This document shows positions 22,774 to 32,245 of a stretch of DNA of 64,000 bases, one piece after another. Origin of the DNA: a virus. A program made the translations under genes and the position numbers. The notes below the pieces were generated by a model that was given only the letters and a program-made list of their open reading frames with translations, made no database searches and was not told the DNA's origin. The stretch spans positions 28,247-92,246 of the IMG/VR virus record IMGVR_UViG_3300029267_003762; one strand, given 5' to 3'. Position 1 is the stretch's first letter; each line of letters starts with the position of its first letter.

Positions 22774-24042
22774 ATGAGTGAGCTGCATCGTCAAGGTATC
22801 TTTCAACAGAGGCACGCGCGGCCCGTCAGTGGAGAAGACCTGGAGGTGCTTGGGAAGCAGGCTTCTGCTTGTTGGTACGAGAGGAAAGACAGTGGATGCG
22901 GCCCCTCGACTCTTGGTGAGGCGGTAGTCGAGACGGTGAAGAAGGCAGGGCTCAGCCCCGAGCAGGTTCGCCGTGTGGTGGAGTTCGCCAACACCGACGC
23001 CTTCCTCCGGGAGTTCCACAAGCTGTCGAGCGGCCACAAGTACGTGGACTTCGGCGGGGGCGTGCTCGCCGACCCTTCCGACGTGCTTCGGGACCTGAAC
23101 GACGGGGGCGGGGGGACGGTGTTCGACGCCGGCACCGGCGACTACGACCAGCCTCCGGAGGAGAAGCAGGCAAGCCTTGGGTTCGGCGGTTGGGACACGA
23201 GTGAGGGCGCCATCGCTGGTATGTTCGGCGCCGACCCGTCTCCGTACGAGTTCGAGGAGCCCCTCCGGCCGTTCTGGGACGCGCGCGACAAGCTCGCGGG
23301 CATGCACGCCCATGTGAGCTCCGAGCTCAGTTCCACCGAGGTGCTGTACGACAGCATCGCCCGCGAGCTCGAGCACCAGACCAAGCAGGCCGCGCTCGAG
23401 GGCACGAGCCTCGGTCAGGTCGTTCAAGCTTGGTCGTCGATTACGGACAACCCCGCGTTCATCAAGGCCGCCTTCGAGCGCATCACCCCCGGCCTGGTCG
23501 AGGACGAGGTCTTTCCGTCGTACGACGCCGTCGGCGCCTCGATCGAGAAGGTCGGCGCGGCGCGGGTCGCCAACCCGCACCATCCGCTGGTCGAGACATT
23601 CCACGAGTACTGCGACGCGCTCGTGAAGATCGCTGAGCTGCGCTACCAACAGCAGGGCCTCGGCATCAAGTTGGCGCAGCTCGAGGAAGGCCTCAAGACC
23701 GCGAACATCGGCAAGCTCGTTGAGATGGCGGGTAAGGGGATGAGCGCGGTCGGCAAGGCCAGCAAGAAGGGCCGGGAGTTCGTCGAGCGGACGACACAGA
23801 GCCCGGCCTTGGGCGCCGCCACGGAGTGGGGAATCAAGGGCGCTCCTGTTGCCGCTGGTCTTCTCGGTGCCAAAGCTCTATCCGATCAGGTATCCACCAG
23901 CTACCCGCTCCAGGCGTCGCTCCCGTACTTGCCTGGGTCTCAGCAGTACAAGGCGCGGATCGCCAGGCGGCAGCAGGAGAACAATCCCGAGTACCGCGCC
24001 ATGATGGCCGCGCAGGGAATGCCCATGGGAGGCTTGTTCTGA
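22774..24042 (+). CDS. Virion or head-assembly protein, unknown
   Basis: ATG 22774 after ACAGGAG. In the 422 residues, the N-terminal half is acidic with Gly runs (GGGV, DGGGG). The middle is helical (residues about 180-310). The C-terminus has a Gly/Ala hydrophobic segment (APVAAGLLGAKAL, about 370-383). In many phages the portal lies here, but no portal pattern is visible. It is coupled to the next gene (TGATG). Confidence 0.65.
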   Translation: MSELHRQGIFQQRHARPVSGEDLEVLGKQASACWYERKDSGCGPSTLGEAVVETVKKAGLSPEQVRRVVEFANTDAFLREFHKLSSGHKYVDFGGGVLADPSDVLRDLNDGGGGTVFDAGTGDYDQPPEEKQASLGFGGWDTSEGAIAGMFGADPSPYEFEEPLRPFWDARDKLAGMHAHVSSELSSTEVLYDSIARELEHQTKQAALEGTSLGQVVQAWSSITDNPAFIKAAFERITPGLVEDEVFPSYDAVGASIEKVGAARVANPHHPLVETFHEYCDALVKIAELRYQQQGLGIKLAQLEEGLKTANIGKLVEMAGKGMSAVGKASKKGREFVERTTQSPALGAATEWGIKGAPVAAGLLGAKALSDQVSTSYPLQASLPYLPGSQQYKARIARRQQENNPEYRAMMAAQGMPMGGLF

Positions 24043-24698
24043 TGGACCCCATCAAAGACTTCGTCAAGTTCGCCTTTGACCAGGGTATGGGCAAGGAGGC
24101 GGTGCCGGCTTGGATGAGCAGCCCGGCCGCGAAGGCCGTCGGCACGGCCGCGGGCATCGCCTTGGCCGCCCCGATCGCCGGTGCCGCTGTCGGAGGTATC
24201 GGGGATCTGGCGGGCATGGCCTACAACGCCGTCACCAAGAAGCGCGACTTCAACCAGATGCTCGAGTTCAATCAGGACCTGCGGCAGATGCACAAGCAGG
24301 ACCCGAAGATGGTCAACGCCGCGTTCTCGACGCTGCGTCGGATCAACCCGAAGTACTCCAGGGACCCGCTCGTCGCCGGCGCGTTCGTGCGCAACCTCAA
24401 CGAGGCCCCAGAAGGCGCATTCAATGCGGCGAACACGGCGGCAAGTGCTCGGATGCCCGAGACCATGCTGCAACAGGGCTACATGGGCAACATCGGTAAG
24501 GGCACGGAGATGGGCATGAAGCACCTGACCGATGTGCCCAGAGATGACCCGACGCAGGACTACGCGCGGAAGATGCAGCTCGCCAGGGAGCAACGTCGGA
24601 TGCAGATCGAGACGGATCCGAGGGCCTACAGAGGTCGCGGGGTAGGTAACGTGTCGATGAAACCGGAGTACAGCCACGCCCTGGGACGTCTTGGATGA
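24042..24698 (+). CDS. Virion protein with glycine-zipper membrane segment
   Basis: A 218-residue protein with a start overlapping the previous stop (TGATG). Residues about 33-60 (AVGTAAGIALAAPIAGAAVGGIGDLAG) form a small-residue hydrophobic helix. A Met/Gln/Asn-rich helical region follows. The ATGA overlap with the protease gene shows tight coupling to prohead assembly. Confidence 0.65.
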   Translation: MDPIKDFVKFAFDQGMGKEAVPAWMSSPAAKAVGTAAGIALAAPIAGAAVGGIGDLAGMAYNAVTKKRDFNQMLEFNQDLRQMHKQDPKMVNAAFSTLRRINPKYSRDPLVAGAFVRNLNEAPEGAFNAANTAASARMPETMLQQGYMGNIGKGTEMGMKHLTDVPRDDPTQDYARKMQLAREQRRMQIETDPRAYRGRGVGNVSMKPEYSHALGRLG

Positions 24699-27589
24699 TC
24701 AAGGCAGCCTTCTTCCCCGGCATCGATAAGCACGGGCAACACGTCTTTCCTCTGCACAACACGAGGACGGACGCGCTGTTCGAGAAGATCGCTGCGCCGA
24801 CGTTGCTGCCCGACGTGCTGGACTACATCGACCAGCTGACCCCGCAGAACAACTCGCAGTACGCGCTGCTCAACGCCATGGCGGCGGGCGAGTACTTCGG
24901 GTCCAACATCAACGGCGACTGGTTCCCTGAAGAGGCGCTCATCCACAAGCCGGACACGTGGACCGGCGTTCCCGAGTTCGATCGCGTCCTCGCGCAGAGC
25001 TGGCCGTACGGCTTCCCGACGTTCTACAACGCCGGCGTCTTCGCCCACCATCGCAACAAGGACATGACCAAGTCGTTCGGTGCCGTCGAGCTCGCCTCGT
25101 GGCACCCGGACATGAAGCGCGTCGAGCTCGTCATTCGGCTCGACAAGGAGCCGTGCTACCGCTTTGGTGGCACCGGTCTTTGGGACAAGCTCGCGGCCGG
25201 GCAGATGTTCGACGTGAGCATGGGCTGCAAGGTCCCGTTCGACACTTGTTTTCCTGCGGGCACGCTGGTGCGCACGGAGCTGGGCAACAAGCCCATCGAG
25301 CAGGTTGTCGTCGGGGAGTGCGTACTGGCTGATGGCGGGCAGTACCTGCCCGTCACTGCTGTGATGAAGAGATCAGCCGACGACTTGCTGAGGATCGTCG
25401 CATCCGGCTTGCCCGCGATCACTCCAACCAGCAACCACCCGTTTCTCATAGTACGGCGCGAGGAGGTGCGTGCCTGCAAGGGCACGGCAAACGGGCGTCG
25501 TTGTCGACACTCCCCCGACAAGAACTACGCGCGGCTTTGCCAGAGATGTGGTGCGGAGCTGCACTTCCGGATGACCTGGGCGGCTGCGGCCGACGTACGT
25601 CCGGGCGACTACATGGTGGTGCCCGCCCAACCGTCGCCCAGCCGTGTCGATGTGCCGCTGCCGCGCGCACGGATGCTCGGTTACTACTTGGGGGACGGGT
25701 ACATCATCAAGCAGCGCACCGGCAAGAAGAAGGATGGCGAGTACCGCGACATGGGCGTGGGCTTTTCCGTGGGCTCCTCGGAAGAAGAGCATCTACGCCG
25801 TCTGCTTTTGACACTGGCAGAGGCCGGGCTACAGAACGAGCCATGCGTGTACGATGCGGGATGCAGCCGGAAGGCGCGCATCGTTTCTGTGTACGACCAG
25901 GAAGCGGCTGCATGGTTGCAGGAAGTGGGCGGCCGTGGAGGCCGCGGTAAGCGTCTGGACGAGCAGGTGTTCGACTGGCCGCTGGAAGCCAAGCTCGAAC
26001 TCGTAGGCGCCTACATCGACACGGACGGCTCGTTTGACGAGGACAAAGGGCAGGTTCGTATCGCGTCGGTAAACCGCGGGCTGCTCTTGGACGTGCAGCG
26101 GCTACTTCTGCAGGAACGTATCACCGCAACCGTGTGCTATGCGGGGAGTGGGTCCGGCTACGAAAACAGCGATGCTTGCTGGTACTTGGTACTGGCTGCG
26201 GCACAGGCGCAGAAGTTTCTAGGTAGGTCAACCAAGGTCAAGCCCCGAGAAGTGGGCTGGGAGTCGCCGAAGTCGTTGTTCTGGGAGGGGTACTGGCTGA
26301 CGCCGGTGACGTCCATTGAAGAGCTGGACGGCGAGCAGGAGGTCTACAACCTGTCGGTTGAGAAGATGGAGCAGTACGTCGCCGAAGGACGAGTCGTCCA
26401 CAACTGCTCCATCTGCCTAGACTGGCCGCTGTACCGGGAAGCCCAGGCGACGTTCGACCCCGGGGTCCACAAGCACCCCGGTCAGGCCGTCCTCGAGTTC
26501 CATCGCAAGCTCATTGCCCAGCGCGGGCAGGGCATCCGAGGTCTGGCGATCACACGCAAGGACTACTGCGTGCACGCCAAGACCATGATGAACCGGATCT
26601 TCCCGGATGGGCGCAGGGTGTTCGTGTACAACGACTACCCTCGCTTCTTCGACATCTCGGGCGTGTTCATCGGCGCGGACAAGACCGCCAAGGCCATGCT
26701 CAAGATCGCGGAGGCGGCGGAGCGCAGCTACCACTTCTTCTGGTCTCGTCCGTCGGCGGAAGTAGCCGAGGACCTGGGGTACACAGAGGGGTGGTCGGAG
26801 AAGGCCGCGGCTGCCGTGCTCACGCCCCAGCAGCTCGCCGACGATCTACTCAAGCAAGCCTTCATGGGCAAGGGTGCCAAGCTCAAGCGCGCCGAGATCA
26901 CCAAGGACGTCGTGCCCTCACAGTTCGCCGCGTCGGCGGTCCCTCTCTTGACCCACAGGGAGCCGTCGCTGTCGAACGACCTTTTGGACCGGCTGGCGAA
27001 GAAGCCGATGCGGGACGTTCTATCTACCTCCGGCGGGCTGGGCATGGTGATGCGCCCTCGGGAGTTCCAGCGGCTCATGCTGTCCCGGCTCGGACTCGGA
27101 AGAGAAGCCGATGACCTGGACCGCCGCAACATTGTTTTTCCACGAGTCGAAGAAGAGGAAGAAGTAGGGCTGTCGAAAGAGCGATTCAGCCCACTGATAG
27201 CCAAACTGCTTCAACCCTTCTTTGACTCGCGCTCTTCTTTCGGTCCTGCAGTAGAGAAGAGGGTGACCATCATCATGGTCGGGGACCGCGGTGGAAAGAA
27301 TAGACCCGCTTCCCAACTCTCCCCTCTTCTGCATAAGATAGGAGCCGCGTACAACGGGTACAGGAAGTCGCTCATGCAATTCGTCCCAGAAGCAGTTGAA
27401 GTCGGTCAACAGACCGGAGCTCCTGAAGAGCTGCACAAGTGCGCGTCCGCACCCGTTGAACAACTTTTCACCCCGCTCTCGGTGGCGTACGTCAAGAACG
27501 CCTTTTGGGACGAGGTGGGTATCAACCAGGCACAGGCCACAACGGTCGGCGTGGAGAGGGACTACCCTCGAGGAACACGTGTGCTTTGA
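24695..27589 (+). CDS. Prohead maturation protease split by an intein
   Basis: The precursor has 964 residues; the spliced product has 578. N-extein marks: NINGDWFPEEAL (about 71-82), the candidate catalytic His in FAHHRNKD (118/119) and Ser175 in DVSMGC. The C-extein begins CSICLDWP and continues FFDISGVFIGADKTAKAMLKIA, as in large-phage prohead core proteases. The enzyme trims scaffold and capsid proteins. ATG overlaps the previous stop. Located between terL and capsid genes, as expected. Confidence 0.85.
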   Translation: MIKAAFFPGIDKHGQHVFPLHNTRTDALFEKIAAPTLLPDVLDYIDQLTPQNNSQYALLNAMAAGEYFGSNINGDWFPEEALIHKPDTWTGVPEFDRVLAQSWPYGFPTFYNAGVFAHHRNKDMTKSFGAVELASWHPDMKRVELVIRLDKEPCYRFGGTGLWDKLAAGQMFDVSMGCKVPFDTCFPAGTLVRTELGNKPIEQVVVGECVLADGGQYLPVTAVMKRSADDLLRIVASGLPAITPTSNHPFLIVRREEVRACKGTANGRRCRHSPDKNYARLCQRCGAELHFRMTWAAAADVRPGDYMVVPAQPSPSRVDVPLPRARMLGYYLGDGYIIKQRTGKKKDGEYRDMGVGFSVGSSEEEHLRRLLLTLAEAGLQNEPCVYDAGCSRKARIVSVYDQEAAAWLQEVGGRGGRGKRLDEQVFDWPLEAKLELVGAYIDTDGSFDEDKGQVRIASVNRGLLLDVQRLLLQERITATVCYAGSGSGYENSDACWYLVLAAAQAQKFLGRSTKVKPREVGWESPKSLFWEGYWLTPVTSIEELDGEQEVYNLSVEKMEQYVAEGRVVHNCSICLDWPLYREAQATFDPGVHKHPGQAVLEFHRKLIAQRGQGIRGLAITRKDYCVHAKTMMNRIFPDGRRVFVYNDYPRFFDISGVFIGADKTAKAMLKIAEAAERSYHFFWSRPSAEVAEDLGYTEGWSEKAAAAVLTPQQLADDLLKQAFMGKGAKLKRAEITKDVVPSQFAASAVPLLTHREPSLSNDLLDRLAKKPMRDVLSTSGGLGMVMRPREFQRLMLSRLGLGREADDLDRRNIVFPRVEEEEEVGLSKERFSPLIAKLLQPFFDSRSSFGPAVEKRVTIIMVGDRGGKNRPASQLSPLLHKIGAAYNGYRKSLMQFVPEAVEVGQQTGAPEELHKCASAPVEQLFTPLSVAYVKNAFWDEVGINQAQATTVGVERDYPRGTRVL
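25247..26404 (+). mobile_element. Intein (386 aa) with LAGLIDADG endonuclease domain
   Basis: Starts Cys1 (CFPAGTLVRTELG). Block B is TPTSNHPFLIV. Dodecapeptides are MLGYYLGDGYI and LVGAYIDTDGSFDED. Blocks F/G are EVYNLSVE and VVHN, followed by extein Cys (26405). An insert with CKGTANGRRC...CQRCG near residue 75-100 of the intein looks zinc-binding. All splicing residues are canonical. Confidence 0.92.
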
Positions 27590-27615
27590 TTCGAATCCAG
27601 TGAAGGAGTGAAGAC

Positions 27616-28497
27616 ATGAACGAGTTCCTCGCACAGTACTTCGGTACGAACGCCACCCCGGACATGATCGAAGAGCAGACGAAGCAGGCCGAGGCCGAGA
27701 CCTTCGTCCAGCTCGCCAAGGAGGCCGGGGTGCCCCTGCACCAGATGACCGACGCGCAGATCGCCGAGCTCTACGAGCACGTCATGGGCAAGACCGCCTC
27801 TGACGACGGCGATGAGGACGACGAAGAGGAGAAGAAGCGCAAGGCGGCCGAGGAGTACGCGTCCAAGAAGGAATCCCACGTCAAGTTCGCCGAGGCCACC
27901 GAGATGGGTCAGATCATGGCCCACAGCTTCTGGAACGAGCTCGGTGAGATCGAGAAAGAAGCCGGGCGCGGCAGCGAGTTCCTCAACAAGGCCAAGGGCA
28001 AGGCCATGCGCATTGGCGGAACTGCGGCAGGCTACGGGGCTGAGGCTCTTTCTGCCCTTACCGGAAGCACCGGACGCAGCAAGGCCAAGCTCCTCAAGGA
28101 GCTCAAGGGTCGCACTGGCCACGTTCCGGGCGGCGCGAAGATCGAGAAGAACCTCGCCAAGGAGATCGCGGCCCACAAGGCCCGTTCTCTCAAGGCTCGC
28201 CTTGCCGCTGGAGGCGGCGCTGCGGCCCTCGGCGGCACGGGTTACGCTCTCGCCGGTCGCGAGAAGGATTCGGCGGCGGCGCTCAACGAGCTCGCTCTCG
28301 AGCTTGCCGTCGAGAAGTGCGCGTCCGCCGGCTGGGATGCTGATGAGGCGTCGACGCGCATCGTTTCCGCCATCAACCTCGATCTCGTCGACGAGGACAA
28401 CACCAAGATCGCGTATGCGAACGACGTCGACGGCGCCGTCGAGATTCGTTCGTTGGAGCTCATCGAAGCGGCCGGCTACCCGGTCACGTGGGAGTAA
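27616..28497 (+). CDS. Probable scaffold or head-core protein
   Basis: ATG 27616 after GAAGGAG. A 293-residue protein with an acidic run (DDGDEDDEEEKKRK, about 62-75) and a helical, charged body. A Gly/Ala hydrophobic segment (LAAGGGAAALGGTGYALAG, about 195-213) precedes a folded C-terminal domain. The place between protease and capsid suggests a scaffold or core protein cleaved at maturation. Confidence 0.65.
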   Translation: MNEFLAQYFGTNATPDMIEEQTKQAEAETFVQLAKEAGVPLHQMTDAQIAELYEHVMGKTASDDGDEDDEEEKKRKAAEEYASKKESHVKFAEATEMGQIMAHSFWNELGEIEKEAGRGSEFLNKAKGKAMRIGGTAAGYGAEALSALTGSTGRSKAKLLKELKGRTGHVPGGAKIEKNLAKEIAAHKARSLKARLAAGGGAAALGGTGYALAGREKDSAAALNELALELAVEKCASAGWDADEASTRIVSAINLDLVDEDNTKIAYANDVDGAVEIRSLELIEAAGYPVTWE

Positions 28498-28520
28498 GGG
28501 CGAGCCCTTAGGAACACCCA

Positions 28521-30062
28521 ATGGCAGCGACAGGAGTAGGCATGGTCAACAACCCGGAAGGCACCGCTCAGGTGGCGCCGACCGCGACCATGTCTCCCCT
28601 GCCTGCAGTTCAAGTACCGACCACACCTGCTCCCAAGCTGACGGCTGATCTCAGCAAGAAGCCGGGGAGCGCGCAGGTCGGGGCTCGAACCAACTACTCC
28701 CGAGTGAACACCGGTGCCCCGATGGCCTCTGATGCAGGAGAGAGTTCTCAGAAGTCACTTCAGCCGAAGATGGCCGGGGCGTTTTTCAAGTCGCAAAGTG
28801 AGGTTCCTATGACACACGCAGCTGCACGTCCGACGCTTCAGCAGATGTTGAAGCACGCGATGGCAGGGGCAACGTCTGCGATCGACTCTGGTCAGATCGC
28901 TGCCGCGGCTCGTTCGCAGCTCGAGGTCGGAGGGAACCGGAAGGAGGCGAGCGCGCCTCCGGAGGGCCAGCCGATCTCACGAGAGTACGCGCACAAGCTC
29001 GCCTCTGCTGTCGACTACTACGCCGAAGTGACGTTCGGTAAGGTAGCGCAGGACGCACCCACGTCGCCGGGTCACGGACCTGGCGCACTCGACGTCACCG
29101 AGTCCATGGATGGCCCGCCCATCAGTGAGGACTCTGGGCAGGCGACGTCGGGCAACCAACCGCCCATGAACCCAGGCACCGGCAAGGTGGCTCCCAATGC
29201 CGTCGATGCCGCTACCGCCCTGGACAACGATGCAGACCACCGGCCTGGCGCCGACGCGGAGAAGTCCTGGTCTCCTGACGGGGACAGCACTCGCTTCTCG
29301 AAGGTCTCGCAGATCGAGCGCATTCGGAAACTCGCCGCTGGGCGCGTCGTCGATGAGCAGAGGCAGCAGGCCATGGGACGCATCATGGCCACCGCCGAGG
29401 AAAAGCTCGATCGAGACCGCGCACGGGCGGGAGAGAAGTCCTACGTCCCCTTTGAGGGCAAGAAGGGTCGCAACGCTCCGAAGCCCTCCGCTGCTCCGAA
29501 GCCCTCCGCTCCGAAGCCGTCGGCCGCCCCCAAGGTCAAGCCGTCGGATGTGAGGAAGGGCGTGGGCATCGTCGAGCGTATCCGCAACATGAGCGGACGC
29601 AACAAGGCGCTTGCTGGGGCCGCTCTCGGACTCGGTACTCTTGGGGCCGGGTACGGGGCGTACCGGGCTCTTTCGGGCAAAGAGAAGGCCGCGTCTTCGC
29701 AGATCGGTCTCATCCGCAAGCTCGCGGAAGACGCGATCAACCCTGCGCACATCACGGCTGCGCACAACGCTCCCGAGCCCCAGACGCTCGAGGCGTCCGA
29801 CCCCGGGCCGTCCGGGGAGAACAAGGGGATGCTTCCGACCACTCCTGAGGGCGTCGCAGACGCCACCAAGCGGTCGGTCAAGGCCCCCTTCGTGAAGAAG
29901 GACATGCCGGACTACGTCGACGAGCCTGCTTTCTCGGCGCCTCACGACAAGGTCTTGCAGAACGCCTTCGCCAAGACGGACGAGTCCGGTGCGAAGATCT
30001 CTTCGATCGACGCGACCTCGGCCGCCCGCGCGCTCTTCAACCGACTGGCAGAGGAGGCCTGA
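28521..30062 (+). CDS. Disordered virion-associated protein with KPSA repeats
   Basis: A 513-residue protein, Pro/Ala/Thr-rich throughout. Lys-Pro-Ser-Ala repeats (KPSAAPKPSAPKPSAAPK) lie around residues 323-340. A hydrophobic Gly-rich stretch (ALAGAALGLGTLGAGYGAYRAL) is near 370. Short IGLIRKLAE and IERIRKLAAG motifs recur. It is probably an internal head or scaffold component; no family recognised. Confidence 0.6.
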   Translation: MAATGVGMVNNPEGTAQVAPTATMSPLPAVQVPTTPAPKLTADLSKKPGSAQVGARTNYSRVNTGAPMASDAGESSQKSLQPKMAGAFFKSQSEVPMTHAAARPTLQQMLKHAMAGATSAIDSGQIAAAARSQLEVGGNRKEASAPPEGQPISREYAHKLASAVDYYAEVTFGKVAQDAPTSPGHGPGALDVTESMDGPPISEDSGQATSGNQPPMNPGTGKVAPNAVDAATALDNDADHRPGADAEKSWSPDGDSTRFSKVSQIERIRKLAAGRVVDEQRQQAMGRIMATAEEKLDRDRARAGEKSYVPFEGKKGRNAPKPSAAPKPSAPKPSAAPKVKPSDVRKGVGIVERIRNMSGRNKALAGAALGLGTLGAGYGAYRALSGKEKAASSQIGLIRKLAEDAINPAHITAAHNAPEPQTLEASDPGPSGENKGMLPTTPEGVADATKRSVKAPFVKKDMPDYVDEPAFSAPHDKVLQNAFAKTDESGAKISSIDATSAARALFNRLAEEA

Positions 30063-30063
30063 C

Positions 30064-30426
30064 ATGCAACCCAAGTTCAGCGCAGCCGAAGCCAAGTACA
30101 TGCTGAAGACCGCTGCCCAGACCATCCGGGCTCTATCGGATGAGAACACTGCCCTTCGTACGAAGGTGGCCAACATGGAGCAGCACGAGCGCTCCACGAA
30201 GCTCGCCGAGCAGATGCACGCGAAGGGCATCGATCGTGACGTGCCCGTCGACCGGCTGGCTGACAACCTCGACCAGATGGCCGAACAGGGCAAGTTTGCG
30301 GAGTATCAACGCGCCGTGGAGATGGTCGGCCCCGACATGGGTGTCGGCATGGCTCTCCGGGGCGAGGGAACTGAAACAGGGTCGTCTGACCAGCTGACTT
30401 CTTGGCTGACCGGTCAGATCGACTGA
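30064..30426 (+). CDS. Small helical head protein
   Basis: ATG 30064 follows the previous stop at once. In the 120 residues, the N-terminal 60 are a coiled coil (AQTIRALSDENTALRTKVANMEQHE). Then a GMALRGEGTETGSSDQLTSWLTGQ end. Located two genes before the major capsid protein, as for scaffold or chaperone proteins. Confidence 0.6.
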   Translation: MQPKFSAAEAKYMLKTAAQTIRALSDENTALRTKVANMEQHERSTKLAEQMHAKGIDRDVPVDRLADNLDQMAEQGKFAEYQRAVEMVGPDMGVGMALRGEGTETGSSDQLTSWLTGQID

Positions 30427-30451
30427 TTGCTCGTGACCTGGAGGATCCAGA

Positions 30452-30991
30452 ATGAGTGTTGCAAAGGTCAATTTCGAGCTGAAGTCGGACCTCATGGCCG
30501 TTCAGCGTCGAGACATCCCCGTTGCGGACAAGAACCTCACCAACCCGTACCACGCGGCAGCGTTGTTCGATGGTGAGTGGCTGACGATCAATGCCGCTGG
30601 CAAGCTCGTCAGGTCCGCCGACATCACACAGGCTGCAGGCACCGCCGCCGCAGGCGACGCCGTGTACCTGTCCTGCCCGCTCTTCGCCGAGCGCGGCCGC
30701 TACGACGTTCGCGCGAACGCCGAGAACAAGATGCCGGTCTTCTGGCTCGCCAACGAGCAGTACGAAGCGCAGACCCGCATCTTCGACGCCGCCCTTGGGG
30801 CAGGCATCACCGCTGTCGGTCAGCCTCTCAAGGTGGCCGTCATCGAGCTCACGACCAACGGAGCGACTCGCAAGTACTCGGGACTCATGCGCCACGGCGG
30901 GGCCGGCGATGCCGCGCCCGTCTTCGGGTACGTCACCAAGTTGCCGACGAACGGCTGGCTCCGGTTCAAGTCTGGAACCCGCAACTTCTGA
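30452..30991 (+). CDS. Probable capsid decoration or head structural protein
   Basis: ATG 30452 after GGAGG. A 179-residue beta-rich protein (YHAAALFDGEWLTINAAGKLV..., AVIELTTNGATRKYSGLM...). It lies immediately before the major capsid gene, the usual place of a decoration protein. Family not confirmed. Confidence 0.6.
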   Translation: MSVAKVNFELKSDLMAVQRRDIPVADKNLTNPYHAAALFDGEWLTINAAGKLVRSADITQAAGTAAAGDAVYLSCPLFAERGRYDVRANAENKMPVFWLANEQYEAQTRIFDAALGAGITAVGQPLKVAVIELTTNGATRKYSGLMRHGGAGDAAPVFGYVTKLPTNGWLRFKSGTRNF

Positions 30992-31033
30992 TGACCGGGA
31001 CGATCCCAGGGTTTCAGTGAAAGGAGATACAAG

Positions 31034-32158
31034 ATGAGCGTTCCGGCACGTGTCCTCAATGAGATGTTCATGAACAAGATCTCGAGCCCCGAGGGCCGAG
31101 AGAAGGCCGCCGAGTACGGTGGGTCCTACGTTCGTGACCGCCTGCGCGAAGTCGCGTACTCGCGCAAGGTGATCCCCCCGCAAAACGTCACCCGCGCCGA
31201 CTGCCAGCGGTCCGTCAACCATGACACCCTCGTGAAGATCGTGGACATCGAGCCGCAGAGCCGCGCCATGGCGATGACCTTCCGGGGTCAGCCCGAGGCC
31301 CGGTTCATCCGTGGTGAGCGTTTCGAAGTCGCCTTCTTCACCATCTCTTCGGAGATGTTCCAGAAGACGGAACAGGAACTGTCCGCCTACGAGATGCCCA
31401 TCACCAAGATCATCGAAGAGAACTCGGTGAAGGACATCCAGGAGATCGAGGACCGCGAGTTCACGCTTCACATCGAAGCGGCGGTTCAGGCTCTCCAGCA
31501 GGAGGCCAATGGCGGCGTCGTCAAGACCCTCGACTCCGTGCAGATCGCTGCCGGCAACGTCGTCGAGTTCTCCGTCCGCAAGGGCGAGCTCGCGCGTCAG
31601 GCCGCTGGCGTCCCGAACCAGACGGTTCTTCCGCTTCAGCGGCCCGACCTGGTCAACCTCTTCAAGATGCTCGACGGCAACCGCCTTCGCTCCGACCGCA
31701 TCTTGCTGACGGAAGTCGACTGGGACGACATCCTGCAGTGGACGGTCGAGGACTTCGGCGACAAGCTCCAGTCCGAGACGACGACCGACGGGTACAAGTA
31801 CAACTTGCTGCTCGGCCGCGCGTACATCCGCACGATCAAGACGGACATCCTCCGTCCGGGCAACCTGTACGTGTTCACCAAGCCGGACTTCTTCGGGAAG
31901 TTCTACATCCTCAACAACACCAAGTTCTACATCGACAAGGTGGCCAACAACATCTTCTGGCAGGCGTGGGAAGACATCGCCATGTGCGCTGCGAACATCG
32001 CCTCCGTCCGGAAGATGGAGTTGTACTCTGCCGACGCGACGTCGAACGACGCACAGGGTCTCCTGACCAACTTCGTGCCGGTGGACGAGGACGCGCTCGG
32101 TGCGGTCAACAACCGCGTGGACCAGGGCCTGAAGTTCCCGCAGATCGACTCCTTCTGA
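31034..32158 (+). CDS. Major capsid protein, HK97-type
   Basis: ATG 31034 has AAGGAGA. A 374-residue protein with an N-arm helix, an E-loop-like segment (EARFIRGERFEVAFFTISSEMFQK), and A/P-domain strands (RILLTEVDWDDILQW, YIRTIKTDILRPGNLYVF). It is followed by strong hairpins that should limit read-through, fitting a highly expressed gene. Assignment rests on length, position and pattern. Confidence 0.8.
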   Translation: MSVPARVLNEMFMNKISSPEGREKAAEYGGSYVRDRLREVAYSRKVIPPQNVTRADCQRSVNHDTLVKIVDIEPQSRAMAMTFRGQPEARFIRGERFEVAFFTISSEMFQKTEQELSAYEMPITKIIEENSVKDIQEIEDREFTLHIEAAVQALQQEANGGVVKTLDSVQIAAGNVVEFSVRKGELARQAAGVPNQTVLPLQRPDLVNLFKMLDGNRLRSDRILLTEVDWDDILQWTVEDFGDKLQSETTTDGYKYNLLLGRAYIRTIKTDILRPGNLYVFTKPDFFGKFYILNNTKFYIDKVANNIFWQAWEDIAMCAANIASVRKMELYSADATSNDAQGLLTNFVPVDEDALGAVNNRVDQGLKFPQIDSF

Positions 32159-32167
32159 TCAGCGGGC

Positions 32168-32229
32168 CCACGCGCATAGCGTGGTATCATGGAGAGCGTC
32201 GGTGCCGGCAGATGGTGCCGGCGCTCTTT
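32168..32229 (+). terminator. Tandem hairpins after the major capsid gene
   Basis: First stem: CCACGC-gcata-GCGTGG (32168-32184). Second stem: AGAGC (32193-32197) with GCTCT (32223-32227), holding an inner TGCCGGCA/TGCCGGCG pair, then TTT. The second is a usable intrinsic terminator. It separates capsid from the next gene, which has its own RBS. Confidence 0.65.
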
Positions 32230-32245
32230 CCATTGGAGGGAAGCT

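Noticed and set aside
22774-24042. Portal protein at the usual place after terL
   Set aside because: No portal-type pattern is seen in this protein or in its neighbours. The portal may lie outside the window.
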